From assembly GCF_022558445.1 (NCBI RefSeq), contig NZ_CP054699.1, positions 1,754,001 to 1,818,000 on the forward strand: a DNA stretch of 64,000 nt. Direction: 5' to 3'. Both the position numbers and the translations under genes were made by a program. This DNA comes from Candidatus Contubernalis alkalaceticus. Lineage in GTDB: Bacteria; Bacillota; Dethiobacteria; SKNC01. Below, in pieces: positions 1 to 8,110 of the stretch (within the stretch, counting starts at the first letter, position 1; every line of letters begins with the position of its first letter). The notes under the pieces were generated by a model that did not search any database, was not told the DNA's origin, and saw only the letters and a list, made by a program, of their open reading frames with translations.

Positions 1-366
1 CTTTGGATGATTGCCCGGCATACCGATGAGAAACCCTGCATTCAGACTGATACCTTTCTGTTTAAGCAGCCCACTAAACTGATGCAATGCCCTGCCAAAT
101 AAACCCCCACCGTTTACTACAGCAAATGTATATGATATATCCCCAAAATGGGCCTGTTGGATGAACTCCCGGATAAAGGCTGGAGGTCTGGCAAAATATA
201 TCGGAAAGACAAACCCGATTATATCGCCGGCTATAACTATTTCTTTACCCACACACATAAGCTTTGGCATAGAGATCAATTCAGCATGAGCAAATTCTTT
301 ACCTATGTTACGGGCAACCACCAGTGAGTTTCCGGTTCCTGTGAAATAATAGAGCTTGAGTTTCAT
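1..366 (-). CDS. EFR1-type flavodoxin/ferredoxin protein, N-terminal part (cut by window edge)
   Basis: Reading leftwards from ATG at 366 there is an open frame of 122 codons that runs off the window. It begins MKLKLYYFTGTGNSL, the phosphate-binding loop of flavodoxins (TGTGNS), followed by GFVFPIYFARPPAFI and a VVNGGG segment typical of the FMN fold. A GGAG lies about 12 nt before the ATG. This architecture is usual in EFR1-family proteins, where a flavodoxin domain is joined to a C-terminal two-cluster ferredoxin; that second half would lie outside the window. It is a cytosolic electron carrier by family knowledge. A plain flavodoxin is the alternative. Not in the supplied reading frames of 60+ codons because it is open at the edge. 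Confidence 0.8.
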   Translation of the reverse strand, partial: MKLKLYYFTGTGNSLVVARNIGKEFAHAELISMPKLMCVGKEIVIAGDIIGFVFPIYFARPPAFIREFIQQAHFGDISYTFAVVNGGGLFGRALHQFSGLLKQKGISLNAGFLIGMPGNHPK

Positions 367-620
367 TTTATCTTTTCCATCTCCAATATGCAACTTAGTA
401 TTGTTAGCCAAGCCAGAACCTGACAGACAGATCAAACCCCAGCCCTCGTGCAATAAGGTCCGTTCCCAGTGCAAGCATACGTTATCCCAAATCTATGGCT
501 ATCCTTATGAATCCGTTCACTTAATTCAGATTGGCTTAAATGAAGTTATCAAGTAAATCTTGTGTCCTTCTTTGACAATACTTCCATTTACAATCAATTT
601 GAATTTATTTGCTTTTCGTG

Positions 621-668
621 CCCGAGTTTCCGTAACTTGCCTTACGGTAATTTCCAGAAACTCCCGGG
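621..668. repeat. nested palindromic repeat, copy 1
   Basis: The segment has an outer inverted repeat (CCCGAGTTT...AAACTCCCGGG) and an inner one (CCGTAA...TTACGG). A second copy with the same order of arms lies at 20658-20702. It could fold as a two-stem RNA or be a small mobile palindrome. It lies inside a minus-strand relic reading frame. Confidence 0.6.
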
Positions 669-999
669 CAGAAGCTGCAAGACCTGCTCCTGCAGCTTCT
701 ATGGAAATAGTGTGTTCTTCAACCCTTTTTAGTTTAGGGGGTAAAACAGCCTTCTATTAACTTGAGAGTCAGTTATCTGTTTGGCAATCTTTTTCTAAGG
801 GCTGCAGAGAAGCAAAATATTGAATTTTTTCATGATGAAGAGGAAATTGCCAAGGGGCAATATCCGGAATATACCCTCAGCAACCTGATTTTAATCTGTT
901 ACAACAGCCACCAAACATGGATGTTTGTTTAAATGTGAATCAAAATAGTTTTTTAGATATGTTTATACAAATTCTATCATCATAGCAGTCTGTTTACAA

Positions 1000-1125
1000 A
1001 AGCTCTATCTGATATTCATTTAAGAAAAACTTATAAGCAGAGTGTTTTGCTTTATTAAAAATGAGGAGCGCATCTTGAATAGCGGAAACGTCTTTTTGGG
1101 GCAAGTCTTTTTTATAGATACTTCC
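1000..1125 (-). pseudogene. TnpB-type (IS200/IS605) transposase N-terminal relic
   Basis: The minus strand encodes YKKDLPQKDVSAIQDALL... followed by FNKAKHSAYKFFLNEY and a stop. The same nucleotide stretch (TCTATAAAAAAGACTTGCCC) opens the deleted transposase at 11333. It matches the N-terminal start of TnpB-related transposases in Clostridia. Everything downstream is missing, so it is only a scar. Confidence 0.55.
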
Positions 1126-1194
1126 CTAACGGTGCCATATAAACTACAAATTCCTCTACACCATCAACCTTAATCAAAGTATCTGAAAATTCCT

Positions 1195-1350
1195 GGTTGG
1201 TTTCACCTCCTTTGTATAGACCTTGGAGTTGTAATGAATGATGCCGCCCACTGAACACGCGGCACGACCATGTAGGGACCGGCGGTCAAGATGAGGGCCG
1301 ACAACAGCGTTACGACGACTCCCCACAGTCTCCGCCCGCAGAAATACCCC
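1195..1350 (-). pseudogene. truncated membrane-protein fragment
   Basis: A minus-strand frame of about 50 codons encodes a hydrophobic stretch (LWGVVVTLLSALILTAGPYM) and ends RSIQRR-stop. It has no start codon with a ribosome site and its GC content is visibly higher than its surroundings. The family is not recognised. An AGGAGG at the end precedes another short frame ending near 1105. Confidence 0.3.
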
Positions 1351-1482
1351 GTCAACAGCAAAATAACTTATTAGCTTCGGTAATTTTGTGGAGGTAAAAT
1401 TACCGGGTGGGGGGTGGGAAAGCTTCTTACTTATGAAACGGAATTGAACGCTGATTTCTGAAAACAATCCAATCATATGACC

Positions 1483-2337
1483 CTAACTCAAACCCTTAAA
1501 TTCAACCAATTTTTTACTTAGATCCCAAAGTTTTTTTGCAATAGCTTTATCATATGAACTTTTCGAGGACGGTACCGATCTTTTACGATAAAAATATCTC
1601 CCAGTTACGCCTTCTATGTCGCTAGAAGTTGCAAGATATATTGCCGTTTCTGCTCCCTGTTCTGGAGTCTGGAAGAATGGTCTTAACAGTCGAGTAATTA
1701 ATGTGCCAAAGCCAGTATCTCTATTAATCCCCATGCTAGTAGCAACTGCACCAGGGTGAAGACAGTTCGCAGTAACACCCGTTCCTTTCAGCCTTTCTGA
1801 CAGTTCATATGTAAACATAATATTCGCCAGCTTAGATTGTGCATAGGCACGCCAAAATGTATAGTTTTTCTTTAAATTAACATCTTCAAAATATATTTTG
1901 CCAGTTTTATGTGCACCTGATGTAACATTGATAATTCTTGCAGGAGCACTTGCAATAAGAATGTTAAGAAGCACATTAGTAAGAAGAAAGTGACCCAAGT
2001 GGTTAACTCCGAAATGAAGTTCAAATCCATCGGCTGTCTGATGATATCCGGGCAGAATAACGCCTGCATTATTAATAAGCACATTAAGCTGTTGATACTT
2101 TTTCTTAAATTCTACACAAAAATTCCTTATACTTTTTATAGAACCTAAGTCACAGAGCATTAGTTCCACGGAATTATTTCCACTTATAGCTCGAACATTT
2201 TGAAGAGCTTCTTCTCCCCGCTCCTTGCTTCGACAAAGCATTACTATAACTGCTCCGATCTTAGCAAGCTCAATGGAAGTCGCCTTACCCATCCCTGAAT
2301 TTGCACCTGTGATAACAACAATACTTCTCATATCCAT
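1483..2337 (-). CDS. SDR-family NAD(P)-dependent oxidoreductase (retinol dehydrogenase-like)
   Basis: This 284-residue protein has the classical short-chain dehydrogenase features in order: cofactor loop TGANSGMG at residues 10-17, LCDLG near 63, NNAG near 90, and the catalytic YAQSK near 165 with an upstream Ser in NVTSG. PGAVATSM follows the active site. The closest subgroup by appearance is the retinol dehydrogenase/WWOX-like SDRs. Substrate is unknown. An AGGAAAG lies just ahead of two possible ATG starts (first and third codons); the third-codon ATG has the better spacing. It stands alone between decayed stretches, so no pathway can be inferred. Confidence 0.88.
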   Translation of the reverse strand: MDMRSIVVITGANSGMGKATSIELAKIGAVIVMLCRSKERGEEALQNVRAISGNNSVELMLCDLGSIKSIRNFCVEFKKKYQQLNVLINNAGVILPGYHQTADGFELHFGVNHLGHFLLTNVLLNILIASAPARIINVTSGAHKTGKIYFEDVNLKKNYTFWRAYAQSKLANIMFTYELSERLKGTGVTANCLHPGAVATSMGINRDTGFGTLITRLLRPFFQTPEQGAETAIYLATSSDIEGVTGRYFYRKRSVPSSKSSYDKAIAKKLWDLSKKLVEFKGLS

Positions 2338-2397
2338 CTTTCCTGTCTCTTCACAAATTAGTATGAGTATAAATATTTTAAGAGTATATAAACCTCA

Positions 2398-2880
2398 TCA
2401 TTTTTTTGATGTTTCCAACTTTAATTCATCTATAGTAAACTTCTGGTTAAAAAATAAATTCTTATCATATAAAACTAGAGCTATAGCAAATATACCCAGT
2501 AGAACGTTTTGGATAATACGAGCAATATCACCTATTTGAATTAATTCTCCAAAGAAATTAAAAGCAAAACGAAAAACAATAGCCCCTAGAATACTACGAT
2601 TAGTCTTAAACCATGCCCAATGTATTATAAAAGTAGCTGGAATCATTCCCAGAGCAAAAGCAGAAAAAACAAGCGGAGTTTCTAAAAGTTGATTATGAAA
2701 GTAACCAGGTATAAAGACAAAAGGCAAATGCCAAAATATCTAGATTATACTCATAACTAAACTAGCTGTAAAAAAGTTAAATCGTGATCTTAAACTATCT
2801 ATTCCATAACCACGCCATCTAAGTTCCTCTGGAATTGGACCAAAAACAAGATAAATTAAGAAAAAAACCAAAGAACCATG
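2398..2880 (-). pseudogene. CPBP intramembrane protease, broken
   Basis: The minus strand shows the CPBP/Abi motif region FGPIPEELRWRGYG (glutamate pair plus Arg, residues of the glutamic protease active site). It continues into FNFFTASLVMSII, then a TAG stop, then IFWHLPFVFIPGYF and three more hydrophobic helices to a stop at 2398. The stop occupies the place of a Trp usually found before the conserved FWHLP motif (TGG to TAG). The part before the EE motif is also missing, replaced near 2885. Only the 109-codon tail remains open from 2727. Two independent lesions make this a pseudogene. Confidence 0.8.
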
Positions 2881-2903
2881 AGGATGTCATTGATTCTATA
2901 AGC

Positions 2904-3353
2904 CTACTCCTCATTCCAGCGGTATTTTTTATTCCGTTGTAGTGTTTCAAGATTACAATTCAAGCACAGTCCGTTATGACAGCATATCACTGTGCCGCAT
3001 TCCTGGCACTGCCACTTTTCCTCTTCCTTTTTCAGGAATCCCTCTATGCCATTTTCTTGAATATATGTAAGATTTTCTATCATGCTCATATGGTATTTTG
3101 AGCGGTAGCGCTTATCCAATGATTTCAACCTTTTGCAGGGAAAGGCTTCACACTCATAGCAAAATCGGACTTTCCCTTTTCCAAGCAATTCACATCCATC
3201 ACTCATGTGAGTACAGTTTTTTCCTCTCGGAATACAGCCGGGACAATATTTCTTGCGGAATCCTTGTTTGTTCAAGTCATTTTTCATGAATTGATAAGAA
3301 ATGCATAAGCTGCAATTCATTCCACAAGGAGCAATTAGCTTTTCATTCATTAT
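2904..3353 (-). CDS. DUF3795 domain protein, Cys-rich
   Basis: The protein starts MNEKLIAPCGMNCSLC, the hallmark of DUF3795, and carries further Cys groups (YCPGC, CYECEAFPC, CQECGTVICCHNGLCLNC) that probably bind zinc or an iron-sulfur cluster. I place the start at ATG 3353, with AGGAG 12 nt upstream, giving 149 residues. The open frame continues upstream to 3515, but that extra 54-residue piece (including SHWLDVFELLSCES) does not belong to the family and looks like the tail of another, lost gene. A short piece of this gene (around 3085-3150) recurs at 8038-8107. Function is unknown. Confidence 0.75.
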   Translation of the reverse strand: MMNEKLIAPCGMNCSLCISYQFMKNDLNKQGFRKKYCPGCIPRGKNCTHMSDGCELLGKGKVRFCYECEAFPCKRLKSLDKRYRSKYHMSMIENLTYIQENGIEGFLKKEEEKWQCQECGTVICCHNGLCLNCNLETLQRNKKYRWNEE

Positions 3354-3525
3354 AAACCCATCTCTCCTGAAATTTTCTCCACATAAGGCAACCAAATCCA
3401 ATACATCATGTTCAGTTCTGATAACTGATTCACAAGAAAGAAGTTCAAAAACATCCAGCCAATGTGACTTTAGAAAATACGGTGTGAACCCTCTCTTAAG
3501 TTTATCATAGTTCACATGTGCAAGT

Positions 3526-4140
3526 TCAATGAGGCTTCCAATAAGTTTTCGGCCCGTTGTTTTTTAGCATGGCCTTGTTTGGCACTTGCATTATAACAAA
3601 TAAAAGGGATAGCATATCTACAGACGAGGCCGTGGCGTTGAGTAATATTAAAAGCTTTAAAGGTGATGTTAATATTCCGAAAAGGCCTAATATAATCGGC
3701 AATATGATTGAGACTATAAGAAATGGTGCCACTGTTATTAATTTAAACCTTGATTTCTCAATCTCCTCTTCCGTATAGACAAAACCCCCAAATAAAGCTA
3801 GTCCAACATAAGTTTTTGTTGAGCTCATGAAGTTTGGGATGAACATCAAGTGGAGCAGTTCATGGAATATAATAACAAATACCAGTGAAATAATTACACC
3901 CGGATCGATGGTTATGGAAAACGAGTCGGGGGTAAACCCGAATTCTTCCAAAGATATTGTAGAAAAAACCCCTATTGACATTACGGAAATAAAGAGGTTG
4001 GCAACCATAAAAGGAACTGATAATATAATTGCAGCTGCTAAGGTCCCAGGTTCTCTTAATGTTATCCATCCGCTGTTAACTAATTCTTGATGGAGGTTCT
4101 CGTCAAACTCCGGCAGCTGCTTTCGTTTTATTATTTTCAC
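3526..4140 (-). CDS. DUF3267 putative zinc metalloprotease, membrane
   Basis: The 204-residue product from GTG at 4140 (AAAGGAG ten nt upstream) has four predicted membrane helices and an HELLHLMF motif near residue 96, the HExxH zinc site of the DUF3267 putative-zincin family. A longer frame reaches 4233 but overlaps the upstream gene and lacks the ribosome site. It is last in a minus-strand run of TetR, two small membrane proteins and this gene, with 23 nt to its neighbour, so it is probably cotranscribed with them. The substrate is unknown. Confidence 0.8.
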   Translation of the reverse strand: MKIIKRKQLPEFDENLHQELVNSGWITLREPGTLAAAIILSVPFMVANLFISVMSIGVFSTISLEEFGFTPDSFSITIDPGVIISLVFVIIFHELLHLMFIPNFMSSTKTYVGLALFGGFVYTEEEIEKSRFKLITVAPFLIVSIILPIILGLFGILTSPLKLLILLNATASSVDMLSLLFVIMQVPNKAMLKNNGPKTYWKPH

Positions 4141-4163
4141 AAAATAGTAAACTCCTTTCAGGT

Positions 4164-4562
4164 TTACGCATAGTAAGCCAGCACCAGGAACAGTGGAACC
4201 AGGACCAGCCTGGCCAAAGCAATCTTCATCCACGCCTGGTCTCCTTCAATGGAAGTAACCTTCTCCTGACCTTTTTTATTGAAAATTATCAGGGATCCCT
4301 TAATCAAAGCACCAATGGGTATAACAATAACCAGTACCCATCCTGCCCAGGTCTTGTCCGGACTGGTGATAAAGCTGACTAATACGGCAAGATAAAAGAT
4401 GATATAAGCAGCCAGACTCAGATAAAACCACCAGGGCTTTCCCTTCTCTGAGTAAGCGGCCTGCTCCACTTTTTGAAACCGTCCTCCCATAACCGCAATT
4501 AGTATACTGGTACCTAACACAGCTGCAGCAATAACTAATCCAAAAATTTGTACCAATGACAT
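4164..4562 (-). CDS. small four-helix membrane protein (132 residues)
   Basis: The sequence is largely hydrophobic with about four membrane helices (start at residues 5-25, then 46-63, 73-89, 113-130). A loop YSEKGKPWWFYLS sits after helix 1. The neighbouring 4686-5087 product has YSEKRPPWIVPVA in the same place and the same length, so the two look like diverged paralogues. The family is not recognised. It sits in the TetR operon between its paralogue and the DUF3267 protein, consistent with a small membrane complex, which is inference. Confidence 0.7.
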   Translation of the reverse strand: MSLVQIFGLVIAAAVLGTSILIAVMGGRFQKVEQAAYSEKGKPWWFYLSLAAYIIFYLAVLVSFITSPDKTWAGWVLVIVIPIGALIKGSLIIFNKKGQEKVTSIEGDQAWMKIALARLVLVPLFLVLAYYA

Positions 4563-4685
4563 TTAACTATCCCCCTTCTAAATTAACAATACTTTCTTTT
4601 ACTCTATTAAAAAGTGAATTAATGTTCTTAAAGCTGTCTTTCAGATATGGAATAATGTAATTTATTTGTTACCCGTTTTGCCAAA

Positions 4686-5087
4686 CTAATACACCTGAAA
4701 TATGATTACCAATATTATTAACCCTATGATGCTGGCTCCGATATCAATCAGAACAATATCCCGTCCTTTATCTTTTCTCAGCATCCGGGCCACCATTTTT
4801 TGGAACCTTCCGTAATCAAAAAGCAGAGCCAGGGCTTTAACCGCAGTTAATGAAAAAATGATAGTGATATATATGGAATTGGGTACATCCAGGGTAAAGT
4901 GCAGATACCAGGTAATACCGATTAAAGCCAAACCAAGCAGGGCGACAGGTACAATCCAGGGAGGGCGTTTCTCACTGTAAAACTTCTCAATAAACGCGTT
5001 CTCATCCCAGGGAAGCAGGTGCATGTACACAGGTTTCAGCAGCGCCAGCAGTCCAAACATAATCCCCAAAGCTTTAAAATAATTCAT
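4686..5087 (-). CDS. small membrane protein (133 residues), paralogue of the next gene
   Basis: It has about four hydrophobic segments, with the cytosolic-type loop ENAFIEKFYSEKRPPW after the first helix. It resembles the 4164-4562 product in length and topology. It starts 2 nt after the TetR stop codon, with its ribosome site (GAGGAGGAATAACC) inside the tetR end, so translation is probably coupled. No known family is recognised. Its position directly behind the regulator suggests it is the main target of that TetR. Confidence 0.7.
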   Translation of the reverse strand: MNYFKALGIMFGLLALLKPVYMHLLPWDENAFIEKFYSEKRPPWIVPVALLGLALIGITWYLHFTLDVPNSIYITIIFSLTAVKALALLFDYGRFQKMVARMLRKDKGRDIVLIDIGASIIGLIILVIIFQVY

Positions 5088-5089
5088 GG

Positions 5090-5758
5090 TTATTCCTCCT
5101 CTGTTGGTTGTGGGTCTTGGGAAAGGCCAAACTTTAAAAAATCAAATAATTTTTTCATTTCTTTTATCATGACATCATCGCCCTTTTGCAGAAGTTCTCG
5201 ATAATCCGGGTAAATATCGGCAAACCTTATGATTATGAACCCAAGAACACGTATTATAAAATCCCTTCCTAAGCCCTTTCGCACCTCTCCGGCTTCAATG
5301 GCTTGGTCAACCATGGAAGCAATGTACTGGTCAAAGGCATCTCTAAATTTTCCCCAGATCCTCTCTTTAAGTTCATTGTCCGGCATATTCTGCAGATGGT
5401 TATTTATCATGTGATAGCGATAATTCTTTTTTGCGAATTGAACGGCTGCTTCCATCTGAAAAGCCAGGCTTTCAAAAAAATCCAGCTCATGGAGAGGGCG
5501 ATCCAAATTTTGCATAACCGTTTGAAGGAACTTTGCTTTTTCTTCCATTACCCTGTTCAGCATATACATATAAAGGTCTTCTTTACTATGAAAATAGTGA
5601 TACATGCTGCCCTTTGAAATACCTGCATTTTGTATGATTTGGTTTATAGAAGCAGAGTCATAATCTTTTTGGGAAAATTCATCCACGGCTGCTTCCAGGA
5701 TCTTTTCCTGTTCCTCCCTGGATAAATTGACAAACCCTGGTTTAACCACAAATTTCAC
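5090..5758 (-). CDS. TetR/AcrR-family transcriptional repressor
   Basis: The N-terminal 50 residues form a clear TetR DNA-binding domain: ILEAAVDEFSQKDYDSASINQIIQNAGISKGSMYHYFHSKEDLY. The remaining 170 residues are the variable helical ligand-binding part. Length (222) is normal. It is first in a minus-strand operon with two small membrane proteins and a DUF3267 protein. Two overlapping palindromes lie between its -10 box and its start, so autoregulation is likely. The inducer is unknown. Confidence 0.9.
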   Translation of the reverse strand: MKFVVKPGFVNLSREEQEKILEAAVDEFSQKDYDSASINQIIQNAGISKGSMYHYFHSKEDLYMYMLNRVMEEKAKFLQTVMQNLDRPLHELDFFESLAFQMEAAVQFAKKNYRYHMINNHLQNMPDNELKERIWGKFRDAFDQYIASMVDQAIEAGEVRKGLGRDFIIRVLGFIIIRFADIYPDYRELLQKGDDVMIKEMKKLFDFLKFGLSQDPQPTEEE

Positions 5759-5770
5759 ATCCTTTCATAT

Positions 5771-5829
5771 TAGACCAAGCGGTCTAGACTACCTAGTCTA
5801 ATAATAGCATGCCTTTTTAAAAATTGCAA
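5771..5829 (-). promoter_or_regulatory. tetR promoter with two overlapping operators
   Basis: On the minus strand TTGCAA (5824-5829) and TATTAT (5801-5806) are separated by exactly 17 bp. Immediately downstream are two palindromes, TAGACT-ACCT-AGTCTA (5785-5800) and TAGACC-AAGC-GGTCTA (5771-5786), sharing two bases. Both have six-base arms and a four-base centre, as expected for a TetR dimer site, and would block transcription initiation when bound. Confidence 0.8.
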
Positions 5830-6163
5830 GGCTTTTTTCCTTCACGACGATAAATTTCCAACCTTTCTTTATAATTAATGAATCTTCTGATAACGGCAGG
5901 AAAAACTTGTGGATTAGCGAAACAATGGTTAACAGGAAAGAGTTTTTTGGTTCAGACAACAAAGAAGATTGTGTTTATAATCATCCGTGAGGGGCTTTAA
6001 GTCATAATATTTGTACAGGGGGTTGAAATGAAAAATATTTTCAGGCAGTGAACGTTTTGTTGTAATATCTTACTCCATGGCCATGTGTATCCGGCCAGTA
6101 ACCTGGAGTCAAAGCCTTGTGCCTGAAGTTAAAATAAATAACCTCAAGTTATGATAAAATGTG
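5830..6163. other. 334 bp without a recognisable gene
   Basis: Apart from a seven-codon frame preceded by a GGGGG at about 6028, nothing gene-like is seen on either strand. No strong hairpin was noticed. Confidence 0.5.
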
Positions 6164-6428
6164 CTACCGGTTTAAGTAAAAATATGTTACAAATAAATTC
6201 AAAAATATTATGAGTGATATGCCATGGGTGAAGTGTAGTTGCTTTGTTTTATGGCGAAAAATCCTCATTCCCAGGTAAATACCAATAGCCCCGCCAAAAA
6301 AATGCTAACACAAACAAACTTCTTTCCGATATCCTCCAGTTACCGGTTTTAGCCCTGTTTTTATCTAAACCCAAAACAATGAAGCTAACAATGTTTATTA
6401 TCAAGAAAGATGTAGCTAATTTTTCCAA
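6164..6428 (-). pseudogene. DUF1294 membrane protein with one-base frameshift
   Basis: From a TTG start at 6428 (CGGAG seven nt upstream) the frame reads LEKLATSFLIINIVSFIVLG, then DKNRAKTGNWRISERSLF, the DUF1294 signature. At a run of seven T the frame breaks; removing one T restores FGGAIGIYLGMRIFRHKTK and a normal C-terminus ending at 6164. The length without the extra base (88 codons) is standard for this small inner-membrane family. The break could be real or a homopolymer error. It lies downstream of the YwbE and ArsC-like genes. Confidence 0.75.
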
Positions 6429-6452
6429 ATCATCACTCCGTTTTTATATTGT

Positions 6453-6647
6453 TTAACCATCTTCAACAAGTCTCGCTACGTCCATGCTGCACTTCTTGCA
6501 TATACCTTTAAGAACCACCCTAAAAAGGTTATTATGTAAAATATAACCCACTATTGTTGTAACACCACACTTACCATAAAAAATATTATTAATAAGCGTT
6601 GCTGTGTGGCAGGCGATATTATAGCCCTTTACTCCCAATCCTTCCAC
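6453..6647 (-). CDS. hypothetical 64-residue protein with four Cys
   Basis: The frame starts at GTG 6647, overlapping the end of the ArsC-like gene by 19 nt, and has Cys at about positions 13, 27, 49 and 52 (the last pair as CKKC). It might bind metal. No family is recognised and no clear ribosome site supports the start. It may also be a fragment. The position between an ArsC-like gene and a DUF1294 gene on the same strand is compatible with cotranscription. Confidence 0.4.
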   Translation of the reverse strand: MEGLGVKGYNIACHTATLINNIFYGKCGVTTIVGYILHNNLFRVVLKGICKKCSMDVARLVEDG

Positions 6648-6967
6648 ACATCAGGTCGATAACCTAACGTAGCATTTTTGCCGTTTCTTACAATTGGAGT
6701 TTTGTAAAGCTTAGGGTTTTTGAAAAGAATTTCTTCTCGGACACTGCTACTTCCAATATACTGAAGGTTAAGTCTCTTATAATAACCCGTATCCTGATTA
6801 AATAAATTATGTAAACTTACGGCAGCTTTCACGTTTGCCAACTCACCTTTACTTAATCCATATTTAAAGAGGTCAATGAACTGATATTTAATTTTTCTCT
6901 CTTTAAAGTACCGCTTTGCCTTTTTTGTATCAAAGCATTTTGCTGCTCCAAATATTTGTATGCCCAT
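6629..6967 (-). CDS. ArsC/Spx-like thioredoxin-fold protein
   Basis: The 112-residue product starts MGIQIFGAAKCFDTKKAKRY, matching the ArsC/YffB/Spx superfamily, in which the single Cys (residue 10 here) is the redox-active or substrate-binding residue. The C-terminal KTPIVRNGKNATLGYRPDVW matches the conserved cis-Pro and RP region. The ATG at 6967 has AAGGAG nine nt upstream; a TTG one codon earlier is less likely. It is second in a run after YwbE. True arsenate reduction is not established; a Spx-like or general thiol role is possible. Confidence 0.8.
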   Translation of the reverse strand: MGIQIFGAAKCFDTKKAKRYFKERKIKYQFIDLFKYGLSKGELANVKAAVSLHNLFNQDTGYYKRLNLQYIGSSSVREEILFKNPKLYKTPIVRNGKNATLGYRPDVWKDWE

Positions 6968-6979
6968 CAAATATTCTCC

Positions 6980-7174
6980 TTAAGGAATGATTTTCTTGAC
7001 CCTACCCACTAAGCCTCCAATGAGCCTAACTTTAATGCCATGGGGGTGAGTAGCAGCACTGGTAAGAATAGATTCAACTACACCCTCGGTCATTTTTCCG
7101 GTATGCTGATCTTGTTTTTGAACTATTAAGACTCGGGCACCAGGTTTTAGATTTTCACGAATATTTCCATTCAT
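6980..7174 (-). CDS. ywbE: YwbE family protein
   Basis: The 64-residue product NIRENLKPGARVLIVQKQDQ... contains the YwbE/DUF2196 pattern with VVESILTSAATHPHGIKVRL and a final GRVKKIIP. The family consists of small SH3-like proteins of unknown role. AAGGAGACAGATT precedes the ATG. It is 12 bp ahead of the ArsC-like gene and probably heads this operon. Confidence 0.88.
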   Translation of the reverse strand: MNGNIRENLKPGARVLIVQKQDQHTGKMTEGVVESILTSAATHPHGIKVRLIGGLVGRVKKIIP

Positions 7175-7197
7175 AATCTGTCTCCTTGATTTTTACG

Positions 7198-7347
7198 CTA
7201 TTTTATAAATAATCCATTTCTTAAATCACAAATTCCATTTTCATCAATTATAATTATTTCAAGGGTACACTGTCTGCAGATTTGCCCCCAGTTATAGACC
7301 ATTGTATAAAAGCTGTTCCCATCCATGCAGGTATGGGAACACTTCAC
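7198..7347 (-). CDS. possible 49-residue Cys4 protein or relic
   Basis: A minus-strand frame from GTG 7347 to TAG 7198 encodes VKCSHTCMDG... ICRQC... ENGICDLRNGLFIK. The two CxxxC/CxxC pairs suggest a small zinc ribbon. The frame is open a little further upstream without a better start, and no ribosome site is convincing. It is either a real small protein or the tail of a lost gene. Confidence 0.3.
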   Translation of the reverse strand: MKCSHTCMDGNSFYTMVYNWGQICRQCTLEIIIIDENGICDLRNGLFIK

Positions 7348-7482
7348 TCCTAAGACAGAACTGTCTTTTATCTTAAGGTTGCTTTTTTATATAATACGCA
7401 TTCTGATTTATTTACTCCTTTTTTTAATTATACTGTCTTCTTATTCTAAGAATTTTTTCTGTTATTACAGTGGCTATTCTTG

Positions 7483-7975
7483 CCGGTCACTATATTTAGC
7501 TTAACATTTAGGAGAAGAATCATTAAATTCATATAATAAAGGCCGTGATACCATCACCAGCGGCATTGAAGGAGTCTGGACACCGACCCCGACAAAATGG
7601 GACAACAGCTATTTTGACACCCTGTTTAAGTATGATTGGAATCTCGTGAAAAGTCCTGCTGGCGCCTATCAATGGGTTCCCACGGATCCAGCCGCAGTTG
7701 AAACGGTGCCGGATGCCGAAGATCCATCCATACGACACACTGCCTGGGCTTCAGCCTCTACCTTCCAGGGCTCCGATAAGCGCGGAGGGGCAAACGGGGC
7801 GCGTATCCGTCTTGGGCCGCAGAAGGATTGGGAAGTCAACCAGCCGAATCAACTCAATATCGTGCTTGAGGCCCTTGAAAAAATCCAACAGGAGTTCAAC
7901 CGTGCGCAGTCAGGCCAAAAGAAAGTATCACTGGCCGACTTGATCGTCCTGGGTGGATGTGGGGCTGTAGAGCAA
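7483..7975 (+). pseudogene. shrunken duplicate of the katG locus
   Basis: Bases 7483-7548 nearly equal 24411-24477, the region upstream of the intact katG. Bases 7545-7740 equal 25648-25845 in katG and 7738-7970 equal 26150-26385. Two internal deletions of about 1.2 kb and 0.3 kb therefore removed the start, the haem-pocket His region and a middle section. Short matching bases (such as ACAC-TGCC) sit at the second junction. The remaining 138-codon open frame is not a functional catalase-peroxidase. After about 7975 the similarity stops. Confidence 0.9.
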
Positions 7976-8037
7976 GCTGCAAAGAAAGAACCACTAAGTC
8001 CGTGTACGATGCGCGGGCAAATGCAGGGAATTTTCAT

Positions 8038-8107
8038 ACTCATATGGTATTTTGTGCGGTAGCGCTTATTCAAGGATTTCAACCTTTTGCAGGGAAAAGC
8101 TTCACAC
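8038..8107 (-). pseudogene. 70-bp scrap of a DUF3795 gene
   Basis: The plus-strand text CATATGGTATTTTG.GCGGTAGCGCTTAT, followed by GATTTCAACCTTTTGCAGGG and AAAGCTTCACACT, nearly equals 3088-3153 inside the DUF3795 gene, with the same orientation. It directly abuts the stop codon of the permease gene at 8111. It marks a rearrangement that joined it to the katG relic. Confidence 0.85.
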
Positions 8108-8110
8108 TTA

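Larger units (their letters stand above)
367..1482. other. 1.1-kb gene-poor stretch with decayed fragments
   Basis: No intact gene is visible. On the minus strand there are: a start-less 65-codon frame around 552-757 (unrecognised) that contains a palindromic repeat; a TnpB N-terminal relic near 1000-1125; and a GC-richer membrane-protein-like fragment near 1200-1350. The 100-codon minus frame at 1174-1476 has no recognisable family and probably crosses several of these relics. Confidence 0.5.

Noticed and set aside
1174-1476. 100-codon minus-strand gene
   Set aside because: Composition and content change along the frame and no start signal is present; likely crosses relics.
7646-8062. A 138-residue catalase-peroxidase-like gene
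   Set aside because: It is a join of two katG pieces without haem ligands; treated as pseudogene.
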